Under the pieces are notes generated by a model, which searched no databases, had not been told where the DNA came from, and worked only from the letters and a program-made list of their open reading frames with translations. A stretch of 64,000 nt of DNA from Emticicia agri. Lineage in GTDB: Bacteria > Bacteroidota > Bacteroidia > Cytophagales > Spirosomataceae. The position numbers were made by a program, and so were the translations under genes. This document shows positions 34,507 through 44,173 of this stretch, piece by piece; position 1 is the first letter of the stretch, and each line of letters starts with the position of its first letter. The stretch spans positions 1 to 64,000 of the forward strand of contig NZ_SEWF01000035.1 of the NCBI RefSeq assembly GCF_004168285.1. The letters run 5' to 3'.

Positions 34507-35472
34507 TTAATCGTCTGTTTTTTGTTCAATCAGATATTCGTCTTTTTTAAAAGTCTGTTTAACAAATAATTCGCCGATAAAGCCTGCTAAAAATAATTGT
34601 GAACCGATAATAATGGCTACTAATGCCAGAAAAAACATCGGGTTATCGGTTACATTCCGGTAGCGTAATCCCTGACTGATATTATACAATTTTTCAAAAA
34701 TCAGGTAGAGTGCCAGTATTGTACCTACCATAAACGAAAGTACGCCCATCGTACCAAAAAAGTGCATAGGGCGGCGACCGAATTTATTAACAAAGGCAAC
34801 GGTCAGTAAATCGAGAAAACCAAAGATAAAACGCTCTAATCCGAATTTGGTGGTGCCATATTTACGGGCCCGGTGTTGTACTACTTTCTCACCTATTTTC
34901 CTGAAACCATTCCATTTGGCTATAATAGGTATATTCCGGTGCATTTCGCCATAAATCGTAATATTTTTTACTACTCTCGACTGATAAGCCTTCAACCCGC
35001 AGTTGAAATCGTGTAAATGTACACCCGACACCCAACGGGATACCGCATTGAATAATTTGGTAGGAAGTGTTTTGGTAATAGGGTCGTAGCGTTTCTTTTT
35101 CCATCCTGATACCAAATCATACTTCTCTTCGGTAATCATCCGGTATAATTCAGGAATTTCGTCGGGGCTATCCTGTAAGTCGGCATCCATTGTAATAACA
35201 ACTTTGCCTTTAGCTTGTACAAAAGCCGTTTGTAAAGCAGCAGTTTTACCATAATTACGCACAAACTTAAAGCCTCTTACTTTGGTATTTCGCTTGGCAA
35301 GGCTCTGAATTACTTCCCAGGAATCATCATTACTGCCATCGTCAACAAAAAGAATTTCGTAAGTAAAGTTATTTTCCTGCATCACCCTCACAATCCAGTC
35401 GTGTAGTTCGGGTAAAGATTCTGCTTCGTTATATAAAGGGATAACGACTGATATTTGAAGTGCTTGGTTCAT
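34507..35472 (-). CDS. Family 2 glycosyltransferase (DPM1/ArnC-like)
   Basis: About 321 residues. N-terminal GT-A domain with ISVVIPLYNEAESLPEL, FVDDGSNDDSWEV and the metal-binding VITMDADLQDSPDEIP; C-terminal pair of membrane helices (MHFFGTMGVLSFMVGTILALYLI and FFLALVAIIIGSQLFLAGFIGELF). This layout is that of polyprenyl-phosphate sugar transferases, which load a sugar from a nucleotide donor on undecaprenyl phosphate at the inner face of the membrane. Sugar unknown. It lies 13 bases after the methyltransferase gene and 25 bases before the peptidase gene, so the three are probably one operon. Confidence 0.92.
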   Translation of the reverse strand: MNQALQISVVIPLYNEAESLPELHDWIVRVMQENNFTYEILFVDDGSNDDSWEVIQSLAKRNTKVRGFKFVRNYGKTAALQTAFVQAKGKVVITMDADLQDSPDEIPELYRMITEEKYDLVSGWKKKRYDPITKTLPTKLFNAVSRWVSGVHLHDFNCGLKAYQSRVVKNITIYGEMHRNIPIIAKWNGFRKIGEKVVQHRARKYGTTKFGLERFIFGFLDLLTVAFVNKFGRRPMHFFGTMGVLSFMVGTILALYLIFEKLYNISQGLRYRNVTDNPMFFLALVAIIIGSQLFLAGFIGELFVKQTFKKDEYLIEQKTDD

Positions 35473-35485
35473 TAAAGGCAAAGTT

Positions 35486-36214
35486 CTAAAAAATCGTGTA
35501 ATAATCGCTCAACAGTTGACGGAATTTATCCGCATACGTATTTGAATTTTTTTCATGAATCGCTAACGTATCTTCCCGGTATTCTGATATAGACCTTTTC
35601 TGAAAGGTCATGATAACCCTGAACACCGCTTTCTGAGGATTATGTTGTATCAGTAGTTTTTCTGACAAATATAATGCTTTTTTCTGAGCTACTCTTGTTA
35701 ATTGGTCTGCCTCAAACGGTGGGAGTAGCACAATAAAACGACCATCAGCAGCCAATAAGCTGACAACTACCTCAATTAATTCACTGAAAGTCAGAGTCTC
35801 AGCATGTAGTGCTTTATTGGTCTGCGCATCAGGCGATGGCAGGGAGTTCTGATAAAAAGGCGGATTTGAGATAATTAAATCGTATAGAGGATTGACATCA
35901 CCTGACTGTTCACGGCTGAATTGCTGAACAGGTTGCTGATGAAGGGTTATCCTCTCAGCAAATGGGCTTTCGGCAATATTGATTTTTGCCTGTGTGTAGG
36001 CATCATTATCTATTTCAACGGCATCAATAGTTGCCTTGCTTCTCTGAGCAAGCATGAGCGACAAAAGCCCTGTCCCGGTGCCAATATCCAGAATTTTATT
36101 TGCTGCTGATACATCAGCATAGGCACCTAAAATACAGGCATCTGTGCACACTTTCATGGCACATTTATCCTGATGGACGATGAATTGCTTGAACTGGAAA
36201 TAAGATTTTGGCAC
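35486..36214 (-). CDS. tRNA1(Val) adenine-37 N6-methyltransferase (TrmN6/YfiC-like)
   Basis: SAM-dependent methyltransferase of 242 residues. The start PKSYFQFKQFIVHQDKCAMKVCTDACILGA is characteristic of TrmN6. Motif I is ILDIGTGTGLLSLMLAQ, the acidic residue for ribose is in VEIDNDAY, and the catalytic N6-adenine motif is ISNPPFYQNS. It would methylate A37 of tRNA-Val next to the anticodon. Length is normal. First gene of the likely operon with the glycosyltransferase and peptidase. Confidence 0.9.
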   Translation of the reverse strand: MPKSYFQFKQFIVHQDKCAMKVCTDACILGAYADVSAANKILDIGTGTGLLSLMLAQRSKATIDAVEIDNDAYTQAKINIAESPFAERITLHQQPVQQFSREQSGDVNPLYDLIISNPPFYQNSLPSPDAQTNKALHAETLTFSELIEVVVSLLAADGRFIVLLPPFEADQLTRVAQKKALYLSEKLLIQHNPQKAVFRVIMTFQKRSISEYREDTLAIHEKNSNTYADKFRQLLSDYYTIF

Positions 36215-36259
36215 CCTTTTATGCTTTAAAAGGGGCGAAGATAGCGTTTTTTGACTAAT

Positions 36260-37681
36260 TTAAGAAGCAACAACTTTTCCCAACCTTTCTACTTCATCCA
36301 ACAAAGCCACTAAATCTGTTTCAGTAGTAAGTGGATTCATGATGGATACCCTTAAGTATAATTTATCTCCCAAAGTAGTTTGCACAATATAGAATTTGCC
36401 CTCTTCTAATATTCTTTTTCTGATATTGGCATTTAATTCATTCAAAGATGCTGATTCATGGAGTAAACGGAAACAGACAATATTGCTTTCAGGCTCTAAA
36501 GCCAATTCAAAATTGGGTCTGGCTTTCACGAGTGTGGCAAATGTTTTGCCCAAGTCGTAGAGATATTCAACATTATCTGTAAAAATCTGTTCGCCGTGTG
36601 CTTTCAGTATGGCATAAACTTTTACGCTCATCATCAGCTTGGTACATTCAAACGTACGCTTGCCCGAATTAAACCAGTCTTTCGAATGTTGATTCGCCCA
36701 TAAGTACTGCGCTTTTTGCTGAAAAGTTTTAAAAGCATCATCACCACGCTTGAAAATTAAAGCAGTTGTTAAGGCAGGCGCCATCAGCATTTTATGCCAG
36801 TCAATCACCACTGAATCAGCCTGATTCATGCCTTTTATTAGATGCTTGTATCGGTCAGAAAAAACAACGGCACCCCCATGCGCTCCATCGGCATGAAACC
36901 AGAGTTGATGCTTTTGTGCAAAGGCGGCAATGGCTTCTAAATCATCGTAACTTCCGGTTGAGGTAGAGCAGGCACTACCAACGATAGCTATTACCTGCAA
37001 ACCTTTGTCTGTTGCTTCCTGATAGTATTGTTCTAATAAATTGGTTCTTATCTGTAAACGTTCGTTAGTAGGTACTTTAATGATTCCCTCGCTGCCCATA
37101 CCCATAATGCGTGCCGCCCGGTCTATACAATAATGTGCTTCTTCTGATACCATTACTGCCAGATGCTCAGTATTGCCATTTTCCCATACATCGGTTTTAG
37201 CAGCTCTTGCCGCCAATAAAGCCGTCAGATTAGCCAAAGTTCCACCCGAAGTAAGTAAGCCATTGGCATGGTTATCGAATCCTATCTTTTGGGCTAATAA
37301 TTCAGAAAGAATACGTTCTAAAGGATTTGAGACCAGGCCCATTTCATATACTGCCATGCCATTGTTAAGCAGCCCGGTAAGCATACCTGCCAATGCAGAA
37401 ACAGGTACAGGTGGGGTAACCTGATGCCCCATATAGCGTGGATGATGCAGATGAATAGAATGATTGATAGTTTTTCTGAAAAATTCAGTTACATCACCTT
37501 GCCCTTGCTCATAATCTTCCTGCCAGAAAGTTAGGTTTTCTTCAGGGTCTTTATAGGGGATAACCGTCTCTAAACTACCGCTTTGGACCTGTTCGAGATA
37601 GTCAGCCAGTAAATCAACTAAAGTATGTGCCTGTTGACGGAAACTATCTGAAGAAAATGCTTTTTGTAAGGGAGATTCCAT
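36260..37681 (-). CDS. Group II PLP-dependent amino acid decarboxylase
   Basis: A 473-residue enzyme of the aromatic-amino-acid / glutamate / 2,4-diaminobutyrate decarboxylase superfamily. The Schiff-base Lys is K297 in VVIDWHKMLMAP; HADGAHGG (263-270) provides the PLP-ring Asp; LTSGGTLANLTALLAAR (143-159) binds the phosphate; HPRYMGHQVTPPVPVSALAGML is typical of the family. It makes CO2 and an amine from an L-amino acid in the cytoplasm; substrate cannot be read from the sequence. A GNAT gene lies 77 bases upstream on the same strand, which might acylate the product amine. Confidence 0.9.
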   Translation of the reverse strand: MESPLQKAFSSDSFRQQAHTLVDLLADYLEQVQSGSLETVIPYKDPEENLTFWQEDYEQGQGDVTEFFRKTINHSIHLHHPRYMGHQVTPPVPVSALAGMLTGLLNNGMAVYEMGLVSNPLERILSELLAQKIGFDNHANGLLTSGGTLANLTALLAARAAKTDVWENGNTEHLAVMVSEEAHYCIDRAARIMGMGSEGIIKVPTNERLQIRTNLLEQYYQEATDKGLQVIAIVGSACSTSTGSYDDLEAIAAFAQKHQLWFHADGAHGGAVVFSDRYKHLIKGMNQADSVVIDWHKMLMAPALTTALIFKRGDDAFKTFQQKAQYLWANQHSKDWFNSGKRTFECTKLMMSVKVYAILKAHGEQIFTDNVEYLYDLGKTFATLVKARPNFELALEPESNIVCFRLLHESASLNELNANIRKRILEEGKFYIVQTTLGDKLYLRVSIMNPLTTETDLVALLDEVERLGKVVAS

Positions 37682-37758
37682 GCCATATATCTGTTTTACT
37701 GCAACTGTTTCAATCTATAATTTCTATTTTTTTCTAATAACTGACAACCTATAAATGT

Positions 37759-38235
37759 TCAGGCTTGCCAGAAATAGTAATGGTTTTGCTCACGTACCCA
37801 ACCTAAACGCTCGTATAAACTTTGCGCTTGGGTATTGTCGGGTGTGGTTTCTAATAATAAACCTTTATGCCCTTGTTGTGTGATAAAATGCTGTGCAGTA
37901 GTTAACAAGGCTTTGCCAATGCCTTTGCTTCTGAGAGTTTCTTTCACAAATAAATCATTGAGTGTCCAGGAGCGACGCATGGAAACCGACGAAAACATGG
38001 GATATAACTGGGTAAATCCGATGGGCTGATTGTTTTCTAAGGCTAAAAAAATAACCGATTCCTGATTGTCTATGCGTGCTGCTAAAAACTTTTTAGCTCC
38101 TTCCATATCTGATGCCTGTCCATAATATCGGCGGTAAGCATCAAATAATTCGGCAACTGCGGCAACGTGTGCTGAATCGGCCTGTATAATCTCAAGATTC
38201 TCTGTAAGGGTAATGGGTTGTAATAGCTTTTGCAT
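37759..38235 (-). CDS. GNAT family N-acetyltransferase
   Basis: A 158-residue GNAT protein: VAAVAELFDAYRRYYGQASD at the start, PIGFTQLYPMFSSVSMRRSWTLNDLFV (strands 3-4), acetyl-CoA loop KETLRSKGIGKALLTTAQHF, and GLLLETTPDNTQAQSLYERLGW. It transfers an acyl group from CoA to an amine. It is upstream of the decarboxylase gene on the same strand and divergent from a LysR regulator, so the three may form one metabolic unit. Substrate unknown. Confidence 0.88.
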   Translation of the reverse strand: MQKLLQPITLTENLEIIQADSAHVAAVAELFDAYRRYYGQASDMEGAKKFLAARIDNQESVIFLALENNQPIGFTQLYPMFSSVSMRRSWTLNDLFVKETLRSKGIGKALLTTAQHFITQQGHKGLLLETTPDNTQAQSLYERLGWVREQNHYYFWQA

Positions 38236-38266
38236 AGAGGTATGATTTACAACTGCAAAGCAAATA

Positions 38267-38281
38267 GTTATTTATGATAAC
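38267..38281. promoter_or_regulatory. LysR-type binding site candidate
   Basis: GTTAT-TTATG-ATAAC is a dyad that fits the T-N11-A rule of LysR regulators. It lies in the 115-base divergent region between the GNAT and lysR genes. Confidence 0.45.
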
Positions 38282-38350
38282 AAAAAATACTTAATTTTGA
38301 TTAAATGATGCGTTTAAGGCATTATTTATTTTTCTTTTTAAATAGACGTT

Positions 38351-39244
38351 ATGGATTTACGGACCATAGAGAATTTTTTAAAACTGGCCGAAAGACTCAA
38401 TTATCGTAGAACCGCAGAAGATATTTATATTGCCCAGCCTGCTTTGAGCCGTCAGATAATGCAATTGGAAGAAGATTTAGGAGTAGTACTCTTTAACCGC
38501 CACAAAAGAAAGGTAGAACTTACTGAGGCTGGTATTTATTTCAGAGACGAAGCCAAACGAATTTTAGAAGATTTTGAAAGGGTATGCCAGCACACCGCCC
38601 AGATACATAGGGGCGAGGGTGGAGAGATTCGTATTGCCCATTCAAGTTCGTCTATGCAGTTTTTATTGCCGGCTATTCTGACCAGAATTCAGAAAGAAAT
38701 ACCTTCTATGCAAACCGTGCTGTTGGAGTCAACCAATGTTTATGAAATCAATGCATTACTCAACCGAACCATTGATGTAGGCTTTGGCCCCAACATGATT
38801 GTACCTAAAGAAATCAATGCACGTACACTCTATGCCGAAAATTTTGTGATATTACTCCCCGAAAACCATTGGCTGAATGATAGCAATTTTCATTCATTAG
38901 CCCAGTTGGCCGACGAGAATTTTATATTGCCCTCACGCAGTGAGAGTTCGGGCTATGTAGAAAGCATAGAGGCACTTTGCCAGAATTATGGATTTATTCC
39001 GAAAGTAGCTTATCAATCAGGCAATACCAATACAGTTTTGCGATTGGTAGAGGCAGGCGTTGGCGTTTCTATAGAGCCAAAATCGGCCCTGAGCGGGCAG
39101 AATATGAATATAAGACATATTGAACTGACAGACATCAGGGCAAAATCTGAAATGCGAATGGTATGGCTACGAGGCAGGGAAAAAGAATTAGAGCGGTTTT
39201 TTGATATGGTTAATAAGGTGGTAAACGAGGGAAAGATTAAATAA
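38351..39244 (+). CDS. LysR-family transcriptional regulator
   Basis: A 297-residue LTTR. The winged-helix domain (1-60) is MDLRTIENFLKLAERLNYRRTAEDIYIAQPALSRQIMQLEEDLGVVLFNR, followed by the effector-binding domain (about 90-290) with IRIAHSSSSMQFLLPAI and VLRLVEAGVGVSIEPKSAL. It is divergent from the GNAT-decarboxylase pair, the standard layout for LTTR control of a neighbouring operon. Inducer unknown. Confidence 0.93.
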   Translation: MDLRTIENFLKLAERLNYRRTAEDIYIAQPALSRQIMQLEEDLGVVLFNRHKRKVELTEAGIYFRDEAKRILEDFERVCQHTAQIHRGEGGEIRIAHSSSSMQFLLPAILTRIQKEIPSMQTVLLESTNVYEINALLNRTIDVGFGPNMIVPKEINARTLYAENFVILLPENHWLNDSNFHSLAQLADENFILPSRSESSGYVESIEALCQNYGFIPKVAYQSGNTNTVLRLVEAGVGVSIEPKSALSGQNMNIRHIELTDIRAKSEMRMVWLRGREKELERFFDMVNKVVNEGKIK

Positions 39245-39350
39245 CAAATGCTATTTTTTAAATTGTGTAAATTATTACATAATATTTTTTATTTTTGTTA
39301 AACAATTTCGATATAGCCCGAGTTACTTTTACTAATAGAATCCCAGATAA

Positions 39351-39596
39351 ATGTCAAATCCCTACCAACGAAATGGGGGCAATGTGCTTACATTGCCGTC
39401 ACAAAAACTGCTGTTGAGCTTATCCTTAGAAGATTTAGGTCAATTTGTATGTGGCCTGGATATGGAAGAACTTCATGAGCTGCTACGCTTCTACGAAATG
39501 AAAGAATATTTCGAAGCCTGTATAGTTATCCGCAATTACGTAAAATCCGGAAACAAAAAAAATCACGAACACAATTCTCCTGTTTTCTGCTCCTGA
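39351..39596 (+). CDS. Small hypothetical protein
   Basis: An 81-residue soluble protein with an ordered acidic-helical middle: LLLSLSLEDLGQFVCGLDMEELHELLRFYEMKEYFEACIVIRNYVKSGNKK. No signal peptide. I do not recognise a family. The gene has a good ATG, and TATTTTTG at 39290-39297 upstream fits the -7 element, which supports it being real. Two Cys in the core and one near the end. Confidence 0.6.
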   Translation: MSNPYQRNGGNVLTLPSQKLLLSLSLEDLGQFVCGLDMEELHELLRFYEMKEYFEACIVIRNYVKSGNKKNHEHNSPVFCS

Positions 39597-39620
39597 ATTG
39601 GCATTTGAAGTTACGCAAAA

Positions 39621-39647
39621 AAATAATGGCTACTCAAGTGAGTAGCC
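39621..39647 (-). terminator. Terminator hairpin
   Basis: GGCTACTC-AAGT-GAGTAGCC is a perfect 8-bp stem. On the minus strand it is followed by ATTATTTTTTT, so it would end transcription of the lipoprotein gene whose stop is at 39840. About 190 bases separate them. Confidence 0.6.
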
Positions 39648-39839
39648 CTATTCCAAAATGTTTTGCTGTGACTAAAGTGGAAAGTTACGACTTATATTTT
39701 TAATAGACAACAAATCTGTCCAATGTGTCGATTATCTGCATCAAATCATTCAGATTTCCTTACGATTTTATGGTTTTTCTGTAGTTACATTTCTACTGAT
39801 AACTATAAATATAAAGTCCTATAGAATTGTATAGCCTAA

Positions 39840-40451
39840 TTACCAATATATACTATATCTCACTTTCAATGTTCCATCAATTGAATCTGAGTTTTCGAAA
39901 TTGACCTTTATTTTATATGTTACCCATAGTGTTTTAGGATGATAACCGGAAGCAATCGTGATTTTTTCGGTTGGTACTTCGCGAACATCAATAATTTCAA
40001 TATCTCCGTTACCATAAAGATAGTTTAAGTTTATGCCATTTGGATTTTCTCTAAAAATAGACCATTGTTCATTACGTTTTGGCTTTTTTCCTAATGTGCA
40101 TAATTTCTTTAATTGATTAAAACTACTATCTTTATTTCCATCACGAGCATAAAATCGCACAGGGTACAACTGAATCCCTAAAAACTGCCTACCATTATTC
40201 CATGAAAGTATAATACCAACAGGAAACTCAGTATAAAATTCGTTAGGGTTGCCTCCTGATAAAACTTTACCGGAAAGGTTTTTTATAGTAGAATCATTTT
40301 CGATAATTACTACTTCTTTGTCCAGATATATACCACGAAACTCGGCTCTCTCTCTTTCAAGCAGAAAACCGTCAGCGTTTGTTGGAGGCACTGCTTCTTT
40401 GCAAGCTCCAAACAACAAACTTCCTAAAATTATCAAAAGTATGTGTTTCAT
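39840..40451 (-). CDS. Lipoprotein of unknown function
   Basis: A 203-residue protein with lipobox (MKHILLIILGSLLFGAC, Cys 17). The mature part is beta-rich (REFRGIYLDKEVVII-like strands, VGIILSWNNGRQFLGIQLYPVRFYARDG, HPKTLWVTYKIKVNFENSDSIDGTLKVRY). No recognised family. The ending KVRYSIYW, with alternating polar and aromatic residues, fits a final beta strand. Monocistronic by appearance. Confidence 0.7.
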   Translation of the reverse strand: MKHILLIILGSLLFGACKEAVPPTNADGFLLERERAEFRGIYLDKEVVIIENDSTIKNLSGKVLSGGNPNEFYTEFPVGIILSWNNGRQFLGIQLYPVRFYARDGNKDSSFNQLKKLCTLGKKPKRNEQWSIFRENPNGINLNYLYGNGDIEIIDVREVPTEKITIASGYHPKTLWVTYKIKVNFENSDSIDGTLKVRYSIYW

Positions 40452-40593
40452 ATTAAAATAAGTTTGATACCACTTTATTAAAAATGTACATACTTATTCA
40501 TCAATGATTAGTAAAGTTGTGGTAAGCTAAAATTTAGCTCTAACAAATCCGAGTTAAAATTATTTAATGGTGATATTTTCTCCAATTCTACTA

Positions 40594-41223
40594 CTATAAA
40601 TATTCATAGAACAGAATCACATGCACTAACGACATTTCTTCGATTTTATACCCCCATATCCCATTATCTGTTCCACCGGGAACAGGTCTTGCCTGTAAAT
40701 AATAACTGAATTTGGAATAGTCGAAAACCTGATTGACTTCTTTATCGAAGCAACGGTATTTAGGGTCAGCACCTGAGGAGGCAACAGTAGTCAGCGTTGT
40801 TGTGGTAAGTGCGGTAAGGCTTGGGTCGGGGTACACCTGATATAAATCTACCGTTAAATTTGAGGGTAGATTGTCTTTCACACAAACCCGCATTTTCTTT
40901 ACTCTTACTATATAAGGTAAGTATCCGGCAGGGGCTATCAACCGCATATTGGTACCCCCATTGCCGGCTATTTCACCAATAGTAAAATTAACAGGTCCCT
41001 GGTCGTTGATACTGCGGAAGTCGGCAGCCGGAATTGAAAGATACAATTCGCTACCTGTGAACTGATTCACCAATACCCCGGCAGTATCTGAAAAAACAGG
41101 ACGTTTGCCGACCCCCGCAAGGGTAGACGCTTTTAGTGTTCCGGGGGTAGCCTCTGAGTGTTGGGCAATAGCATAAGTACTGGCTATCAGGCAGGTAACC
41201 AAAAGGGTAAAGATTTTTTTCAT
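40594..41223 (-). CDS. Secreted protein of unknown function
   Basis: A 209-residue exported protein with signal peptide (MKKIFTLLVTCLIASTYAIA). The mature part is low in charge and beta-rich, with two Cys that may pair (MRVCVKDNL and KYRCFDKE). ELYLSIPAADFRSINDQG and FSYYLQARPVPGGTDNGIWGYKIEEMSLVHVILFYEY are its most structured parts. It resembles the many small Bacteroidota surface proteins of unknown role; no domain assigned. Confidence 0.7.
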   Translation of the reverse strand: MKKIFTLLVTCLIASTYAIAQHSEATPGTLKASTLAGVGKRPVFSDTAGVLVNQFTGSELYLSIPAADFRSINDQGPVNFTIGEIAGNGGTNMRLIAPAGYLPYIVRVKKMRVCVKDNLPSNLTVDLYQVYPDPSLTALTTTTLTTVASSGADPKYRCFDKEVNQVFDYSKFSYYLQARPVPGGTDNGIWGYKIEEMSLVHVILFYEYL

Positions 41224-41403
41224 GGCAAAAACTGGTTTAGAAGCGTTTGAGAACGCTAAATAAATGAATTGTAAAATTTGCTGAAAGCCTAAATGAGTAT
41301 TTGGTAGGTTAGGCGAGTAGTTGGTAGTATTTAGCTGAAATCCGGTATTTTCAGAAAAGCGGTAATTTTTAAAGGTGCGCTAAAACCTTTGCTTTAAAAT
41401 GCT

Positions 41404-41411
41404 TACTTTTG
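41404..41411 (+). promoter_or_regulatory. Bacteroidota -7 promoter element for aspS
   Basis: TACTTTTG fits TAnnTTTG exactly, 35 bases upstream of the aspS start codon. No convincing -33 element at the usual distance. Confidence 0.5.
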
Positions 41412-41445
41412 CAAAAAAATTGCTCAACATAATTCTTCAGACCTA

Positions 41446-43197
41446 ATGTTAAGAACTCATACCTGTGGACAATTGCGTGTCGCAGATGTAAATCAGACAG
41501 TTACCTTATGCGGGTGGGTACAAGTTGTTCGTGATAAAGGTGGTATAATTTATATTGACCTCCGTGACCGCTATGGTATTACACAGTTAATATTGAATGA
41601 AAATAGCAGCGATACTGACGTAATTGCACAAGCGCGTACATTAAGCCGTGAATTTGTGATTCAGGCTATGGGCGAAGTGGTTGAGCGGGTATCAAAAAAT
41701 GATAAAATTGCCACAGGTGATATTGAAATTAAAGTTTCAGCTTTAGAGATATTGAACCCGGCCAAATTACCTCCATTCCTGATTCAGGACGAAACAGACG
41801 GCGGCGACGATATTCGGATGAAATACCGTTACCTCGATTTACGCCGGAATGTCGTGCGTCAGAACTTACAGTTGCGCCACAAAATGGCACAACAAACCCG
41901 TATTTATCTCGATGGACAGGATTTTATTGAGGTAGAAACGCCGGTATTGATTAAATCGACACCGGAAGGTGCCAGAGACTTTGTAGTACCGAGCCGTATG
42001 AATCCCGGTGAGTTTTATGCTTTGCCGCAATCGCCACAGACTTTCAAGCAATTATTGATGGTATCAGGTTTCGACCGTTATTATCAGATAGTCAAATGTT
42101 TCCGTGATGAAGACTTACGTGCCGACCGCCAACCGGAATTTACACAGATAGACTGCGAAATGTCGTTTGTGAAACAGGAAGATATTCTACAGATGTTTGA
42201 AGGCTTGATTCGTCATTTATTCAAGACTGTGAAGAACATTGATATGCCCGAAGTGCCTCGTATGACCTATGCAGATGCCATGCGCCTGTATGGTTCAGAC
42301 AAACCGGATACCAGATTCGGGATGGAGTTTGTAGAACTGAACGACGTGGCTAAAGGCAAAGACTTTGTGGTATTTGATTCTGCCGAACTGATAGTGGGTA
42401 TCAATGCTGCTGGTTGTGCGGAATATACCCGTAAACAGTTAGATGAATTGACAGAATGGGTGAAACGTCCGCAGGTTGGAGCAAAAGGATTAGCTTATAT
42501 CAGATTCAATGCCGACGGTACGCTTAAATCATCGTTCGATAAATTCTTCGATGAAGCCGCTTTGAAGAACATTGCTGACAAATTTGATGCAAAACCGGGT
42601 GATTTGATTTTGATTATCGTAGGCGAAGCCAACAAAGCCCGTAAACAACTCAATGATTTACGTCTGGAAATGGGTAGCCGTCTGGGTTTACGCAAGCCTG
42701 ACGAATTTAAGGCGTTGTGGGTATTAGACTTTCCGTTGTTGGAGTATGGCGAAGAAGAAGACCGTTGGTTTGCCATGCACCATCCGTTTACGAGTCCGAA
42801 ACCGGAAGATATTCCACTATTAGAGACCGGAGATTTAGGTAAAGTAAGAGCCAATGCTTATGATATGGTCATTAATGGCACAGAAGTAGGAGGGGGGTCT
42901 GTTCGTATTTTCCAGAGACCTTTACAACAACAGATGTTTGGGATATTAGGGTTTACGGAAGAAGAAGCCAAAAAACAATTCGGCTTCCTGATGGATGCTT
43001 TTGAATTTGGTGCACCCCCTCATGCAGGTATTGCATTCGGGTTCGACCGCCTTTGTTCAATCTTTGGTGGAGCCGATTCAATCCGGGATTTCATTGCTTT
43101 CCCTAAAAATAATTCAGGCCGTGATATGATGATTGACTCACCCTCAACCATTGACCAGAAACAAATGGACGAATTGAAGATTAAGACGGTGTTGTAG
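41446..43197 (+). CDS. aspS: Aspartyl-tRNA synthetase
   Basis: Class II synthetase, bacterial type, 583 residues, charging tRNA-Asp. The N-terminal OB-fold anticodon-binding domain has [26 protein letters not shown]. Motif 1 region is [29 protein letters not shown]; motif 2 is [19 protein letters not shown]; the bacterial GAD insertion is between about residues 285 and 400; motif 3 is [15 protein letters not shown]. All are intact. Followed by a strong terminator, so probably monocistronic. Confidence 0.98.
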   Translation: MLRTHTCGQLRVADVNQTVTLCGWVQVVRDKGGIIYIDLRDRYGITQLILNENSSDTDVIAQARTLSREFVIQAMGEVVERVSKNDKIATGDIEIKVSALEILNPAKLPPFLIQDETDGGDDIRMKYRYLDLRRNVVRQNLQLRHKMAQQTRIYLDGQDFIEVETPVLIKSTPEGARDFVVPSRMNPGEFYALPQSPQTFKQLLMVSGFDRYYQIVKCFRDEDLRADRQPEFTQIDCEMSFVKQEDILQMFEGLIRHLFKTVKNIDMPEVPRMTYADAMRLYGSDKPDTRFGMEFVELNDVAKGKDFVVFDSAELIVGINAAGCAEYTRKQLDELTEWVKRPQVGAKGLAYIRFNADGTLKSSFDKFFDEAALKNIADKFDAKPGDLILIIVGEANKARKQLNDLRLEMGSRLGLRKPDEFKALWVLDFPLLEYGEEEDRWFAMHHPFTSPKPEDIPLLETGDLGKVRANAYDMVINGTEVGGGSVRIFQRPLQQQMFGILGFTEEEAKKQFGFLMDAFEFGAPPHAGIAFGFDRLCSIFGGADSIRDFIAFPKNNSGRDMMIDSPSTIDQKQMDELKIKTVL

Positions 43198-43240
43198 GAA
43201 ATTATTAAAAATTGTTAACGGTAACGTTTAATCGCTTCAC

Positions 43241-43276
43241 AAAAAATCCCTCAGAGGCAATTCTGAGGGATTTTTT
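43241..43276 (+). terminator. Terminator of aspS
   Basis: AAAAAATCCCTCAGA pairs perfectly with TCTGAGGGATTTTTT around a 6-base loop. Works in both directions by its A/T-runs. Confidence 0.92.
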
Positions 43277-43339
43277 GTGTGGCTCTTTTGGAAAAAATCA
43301 GTTTTGTGTGAGTAATTTAAGCAATTTTCATACTACATT

Positions 43340-43699
43340 TTATTGTTTAGGCTTTGATTTGGCAAATTCTCTGCCTTCGCCTGTGTACCACCTCAAATTT
43401 CCTTCTTTATCAATCATCATGTATTCTTCTGCTATTACTTCTTTGTATTTTAATTTTATCACATTCTCCGTTGACTCCACTACCATTTCTTCATTCAATA
43501 TTGATTGGTCATTAAAATTTTCATGAAGAAACACCTTGCCCTCTTTTTTATAAATGGTTACATCTACAACACTTTCATTGGGTGGTCTCCATTGCCCGAG
43601 GGCTGTGCTATCAGCCGCATGAACAGTTTGGGCTTTCTCTTTTAATTGTCCGCACGATGTAAGCATCACAACAAAAAACAACAGTAAGTATCGTCCCAT
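43340..43699 (-). CDS. Small lipoprotein, paralogue of the adjacent pseudogene
   Basis: About 119 residues. MGRYLLLFFVVMLTSC is a lipoprotein signal with Cys 16; the frame extends 41 codons upstream but that part is not signal-like. The mature domain (GQWRPPNESVVDVTIYKKEGKVFLHENFNDQ, then EEYMMIDKEGNLRWYTGEGREFAKSKP) is the same as in the neighbouring broken gene (VYFYNTLADKS, GEYYLIDKEGKLRYFGADGTEYSKE), so the two arose by tandem duplication. Function unknown; probably faces the periplasm. Confidence 0.7.
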   Translation of the reverse strand: MGRYLLLFFVVMLTSCGQLKEKAQTVHAADSTALGQWRPPNESVVDVTIYKKEGKVFLHENFNDQSILNEEMVVESTENVIKLKYKEVIAEEYMMIDKEGNLRWYTGEGREFAKSKPKQ

Positions 43700-43775
43700 C
43701 AGGTTAGGTTTAAATATGAACCTCAAAATTAACAAAAAAGGGTGTAGTCTCAAAATACTATTCTTCTGTCTCATG

Positions 43776-44144
43776 TCAGAACTTAGGTACCTCTTTTGAA
43801 TATTCGGTACCATCTGCGCCAAAATATCTTAGTTTACCTTCTTTATCAATCAGATAATACTCGCCCATAGTTGATAAGCCCGGATTCATATAGGTCAACT
43901 TTACGCCTGTTTCTATGGTATCAGGGAGCAATTCTTCTTTGAATACCGACTTATCAGCAAGAGTGTTATAAAAATATACTCTACCGTCTATTTTACACAT
44001 GGTTACACTCTTGGTAGTAGTATCATAAGGCACCCATTGGTCTATTACAACACTATCTTTCACAAGCCTTTTGTCTTCCTTTTTTGGCTAGTTACAAGAT
44101 GCCACCAATACAATAAACAGAATAAATAAAAATCCTTTCATCAT
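43776..44144 (-). pseudogene. Lipoprotein gene broken by an in-frame TAG
   Basis: From an ATG at 44144 (or 44141) the frame reads MMKGFLFILFIVLVASCN, a full lipoprotein signal, then TAG (complement of 44088-44090), then continues in the same frame as PKKEDKRLVKDSVVIDQW and a complete domain homologous to the intact neighbour at 43340-43699. The stop falls one codon after the lipid-attachment Cys-Asn, so the mature protein cannot be made without readthrough. A GTG at 44063 could restart translation, but without an export signal. A recent nonsense mutation is the simplest reading; a base-call error is possible. Confidence 0.75.
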
Positions 44145-44173
44145 AGCAGGTTTAATTTATATACCAAATTAAT

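Noticed and set aside
41800-41820. GC-rich GACGGCGGCGACG in aspS resembling the mini-insert
   Set aside because: It encodes the conserved TDGGDD of bacterial aspartyl-tRNA synthetases and does not fit the CGG-N-CGCCG pattern.
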